Below, in pieces: positions 9,022 through 16,947 of a DNA stretch of 59,216 bases (its first letter is position 1; the number at the start of each line of letters is the position of its first letter). The notes beneath the pieces are model-generated. The model saw nothing but the letters and a program-made list of their open reading frames with translations, ran no database searches and was not told where the DNA came from. The DNA lies in contig JAEWIL010000186.1 of NCBI GenBank assembly GCA_023387085.1, positions 1-59,216 of the forward strand, given 5' to 3'. Source of the DNA: Pseudomonadota bacterium. GTDB taxonomy: Bacteria; Pseudomonadota; Alphaproteobacteria; Sphingomonadales; Sphingomonadaceae. The translations under genes were made by a program, and so were the position numbers.

Positions 9022-9045
9022 CCCATTCTCTCCCCACGCTTATCG

Positions 9046-9061
9046 TTGACGTTAACGTCAA
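9046..9061. promoter_or_regulatory. Perfect palindrome resembling a LiuR/MerR-family operator
   Basis: TTGACGTTAACGTCAA is a perfect 16-base palindrome, 24 bases before the start of the quinohaemoprotein dehydrogenase. It resembles the site recognised by LiuR-type MerR regulators of branched-chain and fatty acid catabolism (family knowledge from memory). A close relative stands before etfB at 32844. Confidence 0.6.
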
Positions 9062-9130
9062 GACTGCGCCCGAAGGCGCACGGGCGCAAGCGGGAAAATG
9101 GGGGGTCAGGGAGGGGGTGTAACAACACTT

Positions 9131-9210
9131 GTCACCCCGGACTTGATCCGGGGTTCATGAAGGCCAGCGCCGTGTTGAAGTCATGGATCCCGGATCAAGT
9201 CCGGGGTGAC
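9131..9210. repeat. REP-like inverted repeat, copy A
   Basis: Two 22-base arms (9131-9152 and 9189-9210) are exact reverse complements; each contains a smaller palindrome around ACTTGAT. The element fills the gap between map and the quinohaemoprotein dehydrogenase and could act as the map terminator. Related copies lie at 14875 and 59079. Confidence 0.85.
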
Positions 9211-9229
9211 GAAATCAGATTGGGGCCGA

Positions 9230-10069
9230 TCAGGCCCACGGCGGCGCGTTCAGGCCCTTGGGGCTGGCGGTGAAGATCTCGCAGCCGGTTTCGGTAATCC
9301 CGATGCTATGCTCGAATTGCGCCGACAGGCTGCGGTCGCGGGTCACGGCGGTCCAGCCGTCGGCGAGCATCTTCACCGCATATTTGCCGGTGTTGATCAT
9401 CGGTTCGATCGTGAAGAACATGCCGGGGCGGAGTTCGGGCCCGGTGCCGGGGCGCCCGGCGTGGACGACCTCGGGTGCATCGTGGAACATCTGTCCAACA
9501 CCGTGTCCGCAGAAATCGCGGACGACCGAGTAACGATGGCGCTCGGCGTGGCTCTGGATCGCGTGCGCGACGTCGCCCATCGTGTTGCCGGGCTTCGCCT
9601 GCTCGATACCGAGCATCAGGCATTCATAGGTCACGTCGACAAGGCGCTTCGCCTTGATCGGAACGTCGCCAACCAGATACATGCGGCTGGTGTCGCCGTG
9701 CCAGCCGTCGACGATGCTGGTGACATCGATATTGACGATGTCGCCGTCGCGCAGTGGCTTGTCGTCGGGGATGCCGTGGCAAACGACATGGTTGATGCTG
9801 GTACAGCAGCTATGCGTGAAGCCGCGATAGCCGAGCGTCGCGGGGATGCCGCCGCCCTCGATCATCATCGTGCGGACAAGGTCGTCGATCGCACCGGTGG
9901 TCACGCCGGGCTGGACGAAGGAGACGAGCGCGTCGAGGATTTCGGCCGACAGCTGCCCCGCCTTGCGCATCCCGGCAAAGCCCGCTTCGTCATGCAGCTT
10001 GATCGTGCCGTCGCGGACGCGGGCAGGTGCGGCCGCTTCGTTGGCGGTTACGGAGATGTAGTTGTACAT
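9230..10069 (-). CDS. map: Methionine aminopeptidase type I
   Basis: A 279-residue cytosolic metalloprotease that removes the initiator methionine. The five metal ligands are all visible: the two Asp in NIDVTSIVDGWHGDTSR, His in CGHGVGQMFH, Glu in FFTIEPMI and Glu in AQFEHSIGI. The N-terminus carries about 25 residues beyond the E. coli form. No Shine-Dalgarno is seen; instead TATATA lies six bases before the ATG, which suggests a leaderless message. It is a single gene flanked by a REP element downstream and clpA upstream. Confidence 0.97.
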   Translation of the reverse strand: MYNYISVTANEAAAPARVRDGTIKLHDEAGFAGMRKAGQLSAEILDALVSFVQPGVTTGAIDDLVRTMMIEGGGIPATLGYRGFTHSCCTSINHVVCHGIPDDKPLRDGDIVNIDVTSIVDGWHGDTSRMYLVGDVPIKAKRLVDVTYECLMLGIEQAKPGNTMGDVAHAIQSHAERHRYSVVRDFCGHGVGQMFHDAPEVVHAGRPGTGPELRPGMFFTIEPMINTGKYAVKMLADGWTAVTRDRSLSAQFEHSIGITETGCEIFTASPKGLNAPPWA

Positions 10070-10134
10070 GAGGGCTATATAGGCGCCGTGGCTTCAAAAA
10101 GCGAGGGGGCGGGCGCCATGGCCGCCCCTCGCCT

Positions 10135-12471
10135 TCATTCCGCCGTCTTCTCGGCCTTGCTCTTCGCCTTGCCCTTGTTCGCCTTGGGCGGAGCCGGGAC
10201 GATTTCGAAGGTCAGCGGGTTGCCGACATGGGCGTCCTCGCCGGTCTTCATCTTCACCTTGACCTCGCCGCCATGGACGAGCTTGCCGAAGAGCAGTTCC
10301 TCGGCGAGCGGCTGCTTGATCTTTTCCTGGATCAGGCGGCCCATCGGACGCGCGCCATAGAGCTTGTCATAGCCCTTGCCGGTCAGCCATTCGCGCGCCG
10401 CATCGTCGAGCTGGATGTGAACGTTGCGGTCGGCAAGCTGCAGCTCGAGCTGCAGGATGAACTTGTCGACGACGCGCGCCACAACCTCGGGCGGCAGATA
10501 GCCGAAGGGCACGATCGCATCGAGGCGGTTGCGGAATTCGGGGGTGAACATGCGCTTCACCGCCTCTTCCTGCACATCCTCGCGGGTCACCGTGCCAAAG
10601 CCGATCGACTCGCGCGTCATGTCGCTCGCGCCCGCATTGGTCGTCATGATCAGAATGACGTTGCGGAAGTCGACCGTCTTGCCGTGGTGGTCGGTCAGGC
10701 GGCCGTTGTCCATTACCTGGAGCAGGATGTTGAACAGGTCGGGATGCGCCTTCTCGATTTCGTCGAGCAGCAGCACGCAGTGCGGATTCTGGTCGATCGC
10801 ATCGGTGAGCAGGCCCCCCTGATCGTAGCCGACATAGCCCGGCGGCGCACCGATCAGGCGGCTGACCGAATGACGCTCCATATATTCGGACATGTCGAAA
10901 CGCTGGAGCGGGATGCCCATGATCGACGCGAGCTGCTTCGCGACCTCGGTCTTGCCGACGCCGGTCGGGCCCGAGAAGAGATAGTTGCCGATCGGCTTCT
11001 CGGGATCGCGCAGACCTGCGCGGCTCAGCTTGATCGCCGACGACAGCACCTCGATCGCGGTGTTCTGGCCGAAGACGACGCGCTTCAGGTCGGTCTCGAG
11101 CGTTTCGAGCACTTTCTTGTCGTCGCTCGACACCGACTTGGGCGGGATACGCGCCATCGTCGCGATCACCGCCTCGATCTCCTTCGCGGTGATGGTCTTT
11201 CGGCGCTTCGACGGCGGGACGAGCATCTGCATCGCGCCGACCTCGTCGATCACGTCGATCGCCTTGTCGGGCAGCTTGCGGTCGTTGATGTAGCGTGACG
11301 ACAGCTCGACCGCCGCGTTGATCGCGTCGGCGGTATATTTGACATTATGGTGGCTCTCGAACGCTTCGCGGAGGCCCGCGAGGATCTTTTTCGTATCCTC
11401 GATGCTCGGCTCGATAACGTCGATCTTCTGGAAGCGGCGCAGCAGCGCGCGGTCCTTTTCGAAATGATTGCGGAACTCCTTGTAGGTCGTCGAGCCGATG
11501 CAGCGGATGACCCCGCCCGAGAGCGCGGGTTTCAAGAGGTTCGACGCGTCCATCGCGCCGCCGCTGGTGGCGCCGGCGCCGATCACCGTGTGGATTTCGT
11601 CGATGAACAGGATCGCGTGCGGCAGGCCTTCGAGTTCGGTGACGACCTGTTTCAACCGCTCCTCGAAGTCGCCGCGATAGCGCGTACCGGCGAGCAGCGC
11701 GCCCATGTCGAGCGAATAGATGACCGCGGGCAGCAGCACTTCGGGCACGTCGCCCTCGACAATCTTGCGCGCGAGGCCCTCGGCGATCGCGGTCTTGCCG
11801 ACGCCGGGATCGCCGACATAGAGCGGGTTGTTCTTGCTACGGCGGCAGAGGATCTGGATCGTGCGGTCGACCTCGGCGCTGCGGCCGATCAGCGGATCGA
11901 CCTTGCCGGTCTTGGCCTTTTCGTTGAGGTTGACGGTGAACTGGTCGAGCGCGGTTTCCTTCTTGGACTTGCCGTCGCTCTTGTCCTTCGTTTCCTCCTT
12001 CTCTTCCGGCTCGGCTTGCGGCGAGGGCTTGCCGCCTTTGCCGACGCCGTGGCTGAGGTACGAGACCGCGTCGAGGCGGGTCAGATCCTGCTGCTGCAGG
12101 AAGTAGACGGCATAGGATTCGCGTTCGGAGAAGAGAGCGACGAGGACGTTGGCGCCCGTCACTTCGTCCTTGCCCGACGACTGGACGTGCAGGATTGCGC
12201 GCTGGACGACGCGCTGGAAACCCGACGTGGGCGACGGGTCGCTGTGCCCCTCGACCTTCAGGCTGTCGAGTTCGGTGTCGAGATAGTGGACGACCGCCGA
12301 TTGCAGATCGCCTGTCGCGACGCCGCAGGCGCGCATCACTTCGGCGGCATGATCGTCGTCGATCAGCGCATAGAGCAGATGCTCGAGCGTCGCATACTCG
12401 TGGTGGCGCTCCGAAGCGGCCTTCAGCGCGTTATGTAATGTCTTTTCGAGGCTTTCCGAAAAGGACGGCAT
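10135..12471 (-). CDS. clpA: ATP-dependent Clp protease ATP-binding subunit ClpA
   Basis: A 778-residue AAA+ unfoldase that feeds substrates to ClpP. Order of domains: Clp N repeats (residues 1-140), an acidic/lysine linker rich in EEKEETKDKSDGK, AAA domain 1 with Walker A GDPGVGKTA, AAA domain 2 with GPTGVGKTE and LLDEIEKAHPD, and the D2-small domain. The usual IGL-type ClpP loop is not obvious; IGFGTVTRE sits in that region. GGAG nine bases upstream supports the ATG at 12471 rather than the one at 12480. clpS, often adjacent, is not found here. The C-terminus is Lys/Ala-rich. Confidence 0.96.
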   Translation of the reverse strand: MPSFSESLEKTLHNALKAASERHHEYATLEHLLYALIDDDHAAEVMRACGVATGDLQSAVVHYLDTELDSLKVEGHSDPSPTSGFQRVVQRAILHVQSSGKDEVTGANVLVALFSERESYAVYFLQQQDLTRLDAVSYLSHGVGKGGKPSPQAEPEEKEETKDKSDGKSKKETALDQFTVNLNEKAKTGKVDPLIGRSAEVDRTIQILCRRSKNNPLYVGDPGVGKTAIAEGLARKIVEGDVPEVLLPAVIYSLDMGALLAGTRYRGDFEERLKQVVTELEGLPHAILFIDEIHTVIGAGATSGGAMDASNLLKPALSGGVIRCIGSTTYKEFRNHFEKDRALLRRFQKIDVIEPSIEDTKKILAGLREAFESHHNVKYTADAINAAVELSSRYINDRKLPDKAIDVIDEVGAMQMLVPPSKRRKTITAKEIEAVIATMARIPPKSVSSDDKKVLETLETDLKRVVFGQNTAIEVLSSAIKLSRAGLRDPEKPIGNYLFSGPTGVGKTEVAKQLASIMGIPLQRFDMSEYMERHSVSRLIGAPPGYVGYDQGGLLTDAIDQNPHCVLLLDEIEKAHPDLFNILLQVMDNGRLTDHHGKTVDFRNVILIMTTNAGASDMTRESIGFGTVTREDVQEEAVKRMFTPEFRNRLDAIVPFGYLPPEVVARVVDKFILQLELQLADRNVHIQLDDAAREWLTGKGYDKLYGARPMGRLIQEKIKQPLAEELLFGKLVHGGEVKVKMKTGEDAHVGNPLTFEIVPAPPKANKGKAKSKAEKTAE

Positions 12472-12642
12472 GGTCTTCATCTCCTTGCGGGGACCAGGCC
12501 GGGGAGAGCGGCCCCCTTAGAAATGTAAGGTGGCGATGCCGCCGCTCCACCGCAAGGGAAAAGCGGAGGCGGGAATGAAATTACGATGACAGGCTTGTTT
12601 TATGGTTAAAAGTCCCTGCCTTTGTCGTTCAACTTTGGTCCA

Positions 12643-12687
12643 AAGGTCACGAAGGTCACGAAGGTCACGAAGGTCACGAAGGTCACG
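12643..12687. repeat. Tandem repeat, five copies of AAGGTCACG
   Basis: Five exact 9-base units cover 45 bases. Because the unit is three codons long, all frames stay open across it, which creates spurious ORFs. No function is evident. Confidence 0.95.
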
Positions 12688-12829
12688 CCACGTCTCCCTT
12701 CTGTCCGGCATCCGATGCGGACCGGGGGCCGAACAAGATAACGGTGCGAAGCGGTGCGGGGCAGGCCATGACGACACGATGCCAAGCTCCTGCGATGTCG
12801 GAAAGAGCCATTTTAAGGCAGCGTCTGCG

Positions 12830-12847
12830 TTGGGGTGGGAAGCGGAC
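12830..12847 (+). repeat. GGGGTGGGAAGC tag, copy 1
   Basis: Reads TTGGGGTGGGAAGCGGAC. The same core occurs at 14964-14988 (minus), 16913-16937 and 59037-59058, where it lies beside a REP-like inverted repeat. This copy has no adjacent inverted repeat. Confidence 0.7.
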
Positions 12848-12881
12848 CTTGCCTTGTGTGATCATCGAGCAGAATCCACGA

Positions 12882-13211
12882 ATGACAGACGATCAGGTTC
12901 GCGTGCGAGCAGCAATCCAGTTCCTTTCGACGGAAGAAGGCGGTCGAAGTTCACCGCTGTTGGGCGGTGGCAGCTACAGGCCTAACCACAACTTCTTCGG
13001 TCCGGACGACCGCGAGATGTGCATGGGCTTCATCGATTTACCGGAGGGCCAGCAAGTAGCACCGGGTGATACTATCCAAACAGAAATGACCCTCTGGATT
13101 TATCCAGCTGTTAAGCCCGAAATTAGCGTCGGTCGGCAGTGGCGCATTCAAGAAGGCGCCAGGCTGGTGGCGGTGGGCACGATACTTGAGGTACTGGATC
13201 TCGTTGCCTGA
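12882..13211 (+). CDS. Stand-alone EF-Tu domain III-like protein
   Basis: A 109-residue ORF from the ATG at 12882 (MTDDQVRVRA). It matches the C-terminal beta-barrel of elongation factor Tu in layout: FLSTEEGGRSSPLL like the TKEEGGRHTPF strand, SYRPNHNF like YRPQFYF, GFIDLPEGQQVAPGD, and finally IQEGARLVAVGTILEV like IREGGRTVGAGVV. There is no GTPase domain, so it cannot work as a translation factor. Function unknown. Codons TTA, AGG, ATA, AGT and ACA, rare in the neighbours, suggest recent acquisition. No Shine-Dalgarno is seen. The surroundings are repetitive. Confidence 0.65.
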   Translation: MTDDQVRVRAAIQFLSTEEGGRSSPLLGGGSYRPNHNFFGPDDREMCMGFIDLPEGQQVAPGDTIQTEMTLWIYPAVKPEISVGRQWRIQEGARLVAVGTILEVLDLVA

Positions 13212-13241
13212 ATGTCCGAAAACGGTCGTTAGCTGACATTC
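13210..13241. repeat. Short inverted repeat between convergent genes
   Basis: Arms GAATGTC and GACATTC enclose 18 bases and overlap the stop of the EF-Tu-like ORF. It lies just beyond the end of the broken minus-strand gene and may be a weak two-way terminator. Confidence 0.35.
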
Positions 13242-13245
13242 CAGA

Positions 13246-13502
13246 TCAACTCTCGCTCGCCCGATAGACCATATCCACGAAATCGCGCGCGGTGTTGCGC
13301 TCGCTTTCGTCCTTGAACGCGACGTCGAGATCGGGTGCGACGTCGAGCATATACATCAACGCCCACAAGGCGAAGCGGCGTCCGGGGTTTGTTTCGAGGC
13401 CAAAGTCGACGCGCATGCGCTCGGTGCCCGCGGCGCCTCGGGGTGGATTGCCGCGAGGTCGGCGGTACCGAAATAGCGGCGGAGCTGGTCGTCGAAATCC
13501 AT
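13246..13502 (-). pseudogene. Frameshifted small conserved protein downstream of DUF1192
   Basis: The ATG at 13502 opens MDFDDQLRRYFGTADLAAIHPE, then the frame drifts into low-quality sequence and stops early. In the frame shifted by one missing base from about 13425-13445 the expected continuation appears: AAGTERMRVDFGLETNPG, then RRFALWALMYMLDVAPDLD, then a tail ending in DMVYRASES and a stop at 13246. The total of 257 bases is one short of 86 codons. I recall this small protein as commonly found beside DUF1192 in sphingomonads. Either a real single-base deletion or a sequencing error in the GC-rich run would explain it. Confidence 0.75.
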
Positions 13503-13512
13503 GGCCGGCGCG

Positions 13513-13710
13513 CTAACCCTTTTTGAACAGCGCCTCGGCCACCGCCTTGTGGCTGGTTGCTACCGCGCGGTGCGCCTTGACCCGTTCGATCTCGGCTTCG
13601 AGCACCGCGATGCGTTCGCCCAGTTCGTCGAGCGACAAGGGATCGAGCGGCTGTCTGATCAGCGCGGCGAGGATATCGTCGCGTCGGCGGGGAAGGTCGT
13701 CGTCGTCCAT
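13513..13710 (-). CDS. DUF1192 family small coiled-coil protein
   Basis: A 65-residue protein with the DUF1192 hallmark PLSLDELGERIAVLEAEIERV followed by a short Ala/Lys-rich helix ending FKKG. It is predicted to form one coiled coil (residues 25-45). AGAGGA lies seven bases before the ATG. It begins a two-gene unit with the broken gene 10 bases downstream. A TTGACA hexamer upstream (13777-13782) could be its -35 element. Function unknown. Confidence 0.85.
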   Translation of the reverse strand: MDDDDLPRRRDDILAALIRQPLDPLSLDELGERIAVLEAEIERVKAHRAVATSHKAVAEALFKKG

Positions 13711-13834
13711 GGCACGTCCTCTCCCTCGCGGTCCCCGATTTACGGCGCGCGAGTGTTGACCCGTGCCGCCCCGCTGTCAATAAGGCGGGGCGGGGGCGTT
13801 GCGGGGATGCTCGTGCGGAATTGGGGGAATATCA

Positions 13835-14836
13835 GTGACTAGCCTTCCAGCGACGATGACGGCGATCGCGATCCGCGAGCCCGGCGGACCCGAGGTGCTG
13901 GTGCCGGAGGCACGGCCGGTGCCGGCGCCCGGACCCGGCGAGGTGCTGATCCGCGTCGCCGCGGCGGGAGTCAATCGCCCCGACGTGCTGCAGCGCATGG
14001 GCCTTTATCCGCCGCCGCCGGGCGCGTCGGACCTGCCGGGGCTCGAGGTCGCGGGCACCGTCGTCGCCACCGGGCCGGGCGAAGATCCCGAGCTTCTGGG
14101 CCAGCCGGTCTGTGCGCTCGTCGCGGGCGGCGGCTATGCCGAATATTGCATCGCGCCCGTCGGCAGCTGCCTGCCGGTACCCGGCGGCTTTTCGATGGCC
14201 GAGGCGGCGGCGCTGCCCGAAACGGTCTTCACCGTCTGGCACAATCTGTTCGAGCGCGCCTATGTCCGCGAGGGCGAGACCGCGCTGATCCATGGCGGCA
14301 CCAGCGGCATCGGAACGACCGCGATCGGGCTGTGCAAGCTGTTCGGGATCCGGACGATCGTTACTTGCGGCAGCGCCGAAAAATGCGCCGCGGCGCGTGC
14401 GCTCGGCGCTGACCTTGCCGTCGATTATTCCAGTGAAGATTATGTCGGGGCGGTGAAAACCTTTACCGGCGGCCAAGGGGTGAATGTCGTGCTCGACATG
14501 GTCGGCGGCGACTATGTGCCGCGCAACCTTGAGTGCCTGGCCGACGACGGGCGCCACGTCACCATCGCCTTCCAGCGCGGCGCGAAGGTCGAGATCGACA
14601 TTTCTCAAGTCATGCGCCGCCGCTTGACGATGACCGGCTCGACGCTGCGTGCGCGCAGCGTCGAATTCAAGGCGCTGCTCGCCGACGAGATCCACCGCGC
14701 GCTCTGGCCGCGGCTCGCCGAGGGCGGGTGGAAGCCGGCAATGGATAAGAGCTTCCCGCTCGTCGAAGCCGGCGCCGCGCACGCGCGGATGCAGGCGGGG
14801 GAGCATGTGGGAAAGATCGTGCTGACGGTGGGATGA
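13835..14836 (+). CDS. NAD(P)H quinone oxidoreductase, PIG3/zeta-crystallin type
   Basis: A 333-residue medium-chain reductase without structural zinc. Seen: AAGVNRPDVLQR typical of the PIG3 branch, the cofactor motif LIHGGTSGIGTTAIGL, and a substrate-domain end GKIVLTVG. It should reduce quinones or other alpha,beta-unsaturated carbonyls with NADPH. The GTG at 13835 is chosen because GGGGGA lies six bases before it; the ATG at 13856 is the alternative and would start directly at the conserved MTAIAIREPGGPEVL. It is divergent from DUF1192 and followed by REP copy B. Confidence 0.9.
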   Translation: MTSLPATMTAIAIREPGGPEVLVPEARPVPAPGPGEVLIRVAAAGVNRPDVLQRMGLYPPPPGASDLPGLEVAGTVVATGPGEDPELLGQPVCALVAGGGYAEYCIAPVGSCLPVPGGFSMAEAAALPETVFTVWHNLFERAYVREGETALIHGGTSGIGTTAIGLCKLFGIRTIVTCGSAEKCAAARALGADLAVDYSSEDYVGAVKTFTGGQGVNVVLDMVGGDYVPRNLECLADDGRHVTIAFQRGAKVEIDISQVMRRRLTMTGSTLRARSVEFKALLADEIHRALWPRLAEGGWKPAMDKSFPLVEAGAAHARMQAGEHVGKIVLTVG

Positions 14837-14874
14837 GGGTGCGCCTGTCGACCGATTGCGGGCCTGGCCTTCAT

Positions 14875-14947
14875 CGTCACCCCGGACTTGATCCGGGGTC
14901 CATGACTTCGGCGCCGCAGTGGATCCGGGGTCAAGCCGGGATGACGA
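14875..14947. repeat. REP-like inverted repeat, copy B
   Basis: Imperfect arms at about 14875-14898 and 14921-14947 share the CCCCGGACTTGATCCGGGG core with copies A and E. A GGGGTGGGAAGC tag lies 16 bases beyond its right end, pointing the other way. Confidence 0.85.
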
Positions 14948-14963
14948 AAGTGAGGGGCTCCAC

Positions 14964-14988
14964 GTCCGCTTTCCCACCCCAGAGCCGC
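14964..14988 (-). repeat. GGGGTGGGAAGC tag, copy 2
   Basis: The minus strand contains CTCTGGGGTGGGAAAGCGG, followed by AC. It lies immediately outside REP copy B. Confidence 0.7.
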
Positions 14989-15004
14989 CTTTGAATCCCC
15001 GCTC

Positions 15005-15033
15005 TTGCTCCATCGGCCGATCCGGCATATAGC
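15005..15033 (+). promoter_or_regulatory. Sigma-70-like promoter for trcR
   Basis: TTGCTC, a 17-base spacer, then TATAGC. The start point would fall near 15040, just before a strong hairpin and about 60 bases before the trcR ATG. Confidence 0.45.
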
Positions 15034-15047
15034 CGCCGCCAATGTCC

Positions 15048-15069
15048 GGCCGCCCCGCGAGGGGCGGCC
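15048..15069 (+). terminator. Leader hairpin before trcR, terminator-like
   Basis: Nine-base all-GC arms GGCCGCCCC and GGGGCGGCC close on a GCGA tetraloop, followed by CTTATTATTTGTGCTTTT. If the upstream promoter is right, this lies at the very 5' end of the trcR message and would be an attenuator or a stabilising cap. Otherwise it ends read-through from the quinone oxidoreductase gene. Confidence 0.6.
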
Positions 15070-15098
15070 CTTATTATTTGTGCTTTTGGAGAGCAGTC

Positions 15099-15758
15099 AT
15101 GGCCAATGCCGATGCAACCCCGCTGATGCCGCACGCGACCGCCGCCTGGTTGGTCGACAACACCGGCCTCACCTTTGCCCAGATCGCCGACTATTGCGGC
15201 ATCCACATCCTCGAAGTTCAGGCGATCGCCGACGAGACTGCCGCGACCAAATATACCGGCCGCGATCCGGTCCGCGCGCACGAGCTTTCGATGGAAGAGA
15301 TCGAAAAGGGTCAGAACGACCCGAACTACAAGCTCAAGATGACGAAGCAGGCGCAGGATACGATCCGCCGCACCCGCGGCCCGCGCTACACGCCGGTCAG
15401 CAAGCGCCAGGACAAGCCCGACGGCATTGCGTGGATCCTGAAGAACCATCCCGAGGTGTCGGACGGGGCGATCGGCAAGCTGATCGGCACGACACGCAAC
15501 ACGATCGGCGCGATCCGCGACCGGAGCCACTGGAACAGCGCGAACATCGTGCCCAAGGATCCAGTGACGCTGGGCCTCTGCTCGCAGCGCGAGCTCGATG
15601 CGCTCGTCGCCAAGGCCGCGAAGAAGGCCGGGATCAAGGCGCCCGAGGACAATCGCCTGGAGGGCGACCGCGAGGCGCTGCTCGAGGAACTGCGCGCCGA
15701 GCGCACCGCCGCGAACGAAGCGCGCGCGGCCGAGGAAGCCGAAGCCGGCGGCGAATAA
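15099..15758 (+). CDS. trcR: DUF1013 cell-cycle transcriptional regulator TrcR
   Basis: A 219-residue DNA-binding protein of the DUF1013 family, known as TrcR in alphaproteobacteria and linked to cell-cycle transcription. Two helix-turn-helix-like stretches are visible: TFAQIADYCGIHILEVQAIAD and SDGAIGKLIGTTRNTIGAI. The C-terminus (about 180-219) is an acidic/Ala-rich helix. GGAGAG eight bases before the ATG at 15099 settles the start against an upstream ATG. The MBL hydrolase gene follows after 3 bases. The leader holds a strong hairpin. Confidence 0.93.
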   Translation: MANADATPLMPHATAAWLVDNTGLTFAQIADYCGIHILEVQAIADETAATKYTGRDPVRAHELSMEEIEKGQNDPNYKLKMTKQAQDTIRRTRGPRYTPVSKRQDKPDGIAWILKNHPEVSDGAIGKLIGTTRNTIGAIRDRSHWNSANIVPKDPVTLGLCSQRELDALVAKAAKKAGIKAPEDNRLEGDREALLEELRAERTAANEARAAEEAEAGGE

Positions 15759-15761
15759 GGC

Positions 15762-16898
15762 ATGGCGAGCGGCGAAGACGATCATATTCCGGCGGCCAGC
15801 GGCTCGCCGGACGCTTCGCTGACGCAGGACGACAGTTTTACCGCGACGAGCCACGCCGGCCTGACCTATCCGTGGGGCGAGGCGGCGCCGGGCGCGGGCG
15901 AGACGATCCGCATCGCCGACGGGATCAGCTGGGCGCGCATCCCGATGCCGGGCTCGCTCGGCCATATCAACAGCTGGCTGCTCGACGACGCCGATGCTGC
16001 GGGCGAGGGCGTCGCCGTGGTCGATACCGGCATCTGCCTGACGATCTGTTCGGACGCCTGGAAGGCGCTCTATGCGGGGGCGCTTGCGGGCAAACGGATC
16101 ACGCGCGTGTTCGGCACGCACCTCCATCCCGACCATATCGGGCTCGCCGGCTGGATCGCGAAGAAGCAGGGCGTGAAGCTGTGGATGACGCGCGGCGAGA
16201 TGCTGACCGCACGCGCGATCGTCGCCGATTCCTCCGATGCCGCGCCCGACGAGCTACTCGCCCAGTCGCGCGCCGCGGGCTGGGACGACGCCGCGATCGA
16301 GGAACAGAGGGCGCGCGGCTGGAACATGTTCCAGCGCATGATCTTCGCGCTGCCGCGCAGCTATGTCCGCATTCAGGACGGCCAGCGAATCGGTTTCGGC
16401 AAGCATCAGTGGCGCGTCGTCACCGGATCGGGACACAGCCCCGAGCATGCATGCCTGTGGAACGAGAAGGAGGGTGTGCTCGTCTCGGGCGACCAGGTGC
16501 TGCCGCGGATCAGCTCGAACGTGTCGGTCAACATCACCGAGCCCGACGCCGACCCGCTCGGCGAATGGCTCGCGTCGATCGACAAGCTGCTCGCGACCGT
16601 GCCCGCCGATGTCGTCACTTGCCCCGCGCATGGCGAGCCGTTCAGGGGGCTGCACGTCCGTCTGATGGCGCTGCGCGACGAGCATCGCATGCGGCTCTAC
16701 AATCTGGCCGAAGCGGCGGCGAAGGCGCCGCTGCGCGCGGTGGACAGCTTTCCCTTGCTTTTCAACCGTCCGATCGGGGGCCATAATCAGGGTCTCGCGA
16801 CCGGCGAAGCCCTCGCGCATCTGAAACGGCTCGAGGTCGAGGGCCGCGTCCGCAAGGAAGATCGCGACGGGGTGTGGTGGTACCACGGGGTGACTTGA
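15762..16898 (+). CDS. MBL-fold metallo-hydrolase
   Basis: A 378-residue metallo-beta-lactamase fold hydrolase. The zinc motif THLHPDHIGLAGW is intact; the further ligands fit GSGHSPEHAC and CPAHGEPFRG. The C-terminal 60 residues (ALAHLKRLEVEGRVRKE) form a winged-helix-like tail as in LACTB2-type proteins that act on nucleic acids or thioesters. The first 45 residues are low complexity. It starts three bases after the trcR stop and is surely co-transcribed. Its substrate is unknown. Confidence 0.9.
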   Translation: MASGEDDHIPAASGSPDASLTQDDSFTATSHAGLTYPWGEAAPGAGETIRIADGISWARIPMPGSLGHINSWLLDDADAAGEGVAVVDTGICLTICSDAWKALYAGALAGKRITRVFGTHLHPDHIGLAGWIAKKQGVKLWMTRGEMLTARAIVADSSDAAPDELLAQSRAAGWDDAAIEEQRARGWNMFQRMIFALPRSYVRIQDGQRIGFGKHQWRVVTGSGHSPEHACLWNEKEGVLVSGDQVLPRISSNVSVNITEPDADPLGEWLASIDKLLATVPADVVTCPAHGEPFRGLHVRLMALRDEHRMRLYNLAEAAAKAPLRAVDSFPLLFNRPIGGHNQGLATGEALAHLKRLEVEGRVRKEDRDGVWWYHGVT

Positions 16899-16912
16899 GG
16901 CTCGACAGCGAT

Positions 16913-16937
16913 GTCGGCTTTGGGGTGGGAAGCAGCC
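16913..16937 (+). repeat. GGGGTGGGAAGC tag, copy 3
   Basis: Contains CTTTGGGGTGGGAAGC and lies 10 bases before REP copy C. Confidence 0.7.
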
Positions 16938-16947
16938 CTTGAAACCT

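Larger units (their letters stand above)
12472..12881. other. Gene-free repeat-rich interval between clpA and the EF-Tu-like ORF
   Basis: About 410 bases with no convincing gene. ORFs across it translate simple repeats. It holds five tandem copies of a 9-mer (12643-12687) and one copy of the GGGGTGGGAAGC tag (12830-12847). It must also contain the clpA promoter, which I could not place. Confidence 0.6.

Noticed and set aside
12517..12777. Minus-strand ORF with repeated Asp-Leu-Arg
   Set aside because: It is the translation of the 9-base tandem repeat and has no family resemblance or ribosome-binding site.
12744..12881. N-terminal extension of the EF-Tu-like ORF
   Set aside because: It runs through the repeat tag and shows no match to EF-Tu; domain III similarity starts just after the ATG at 12882.
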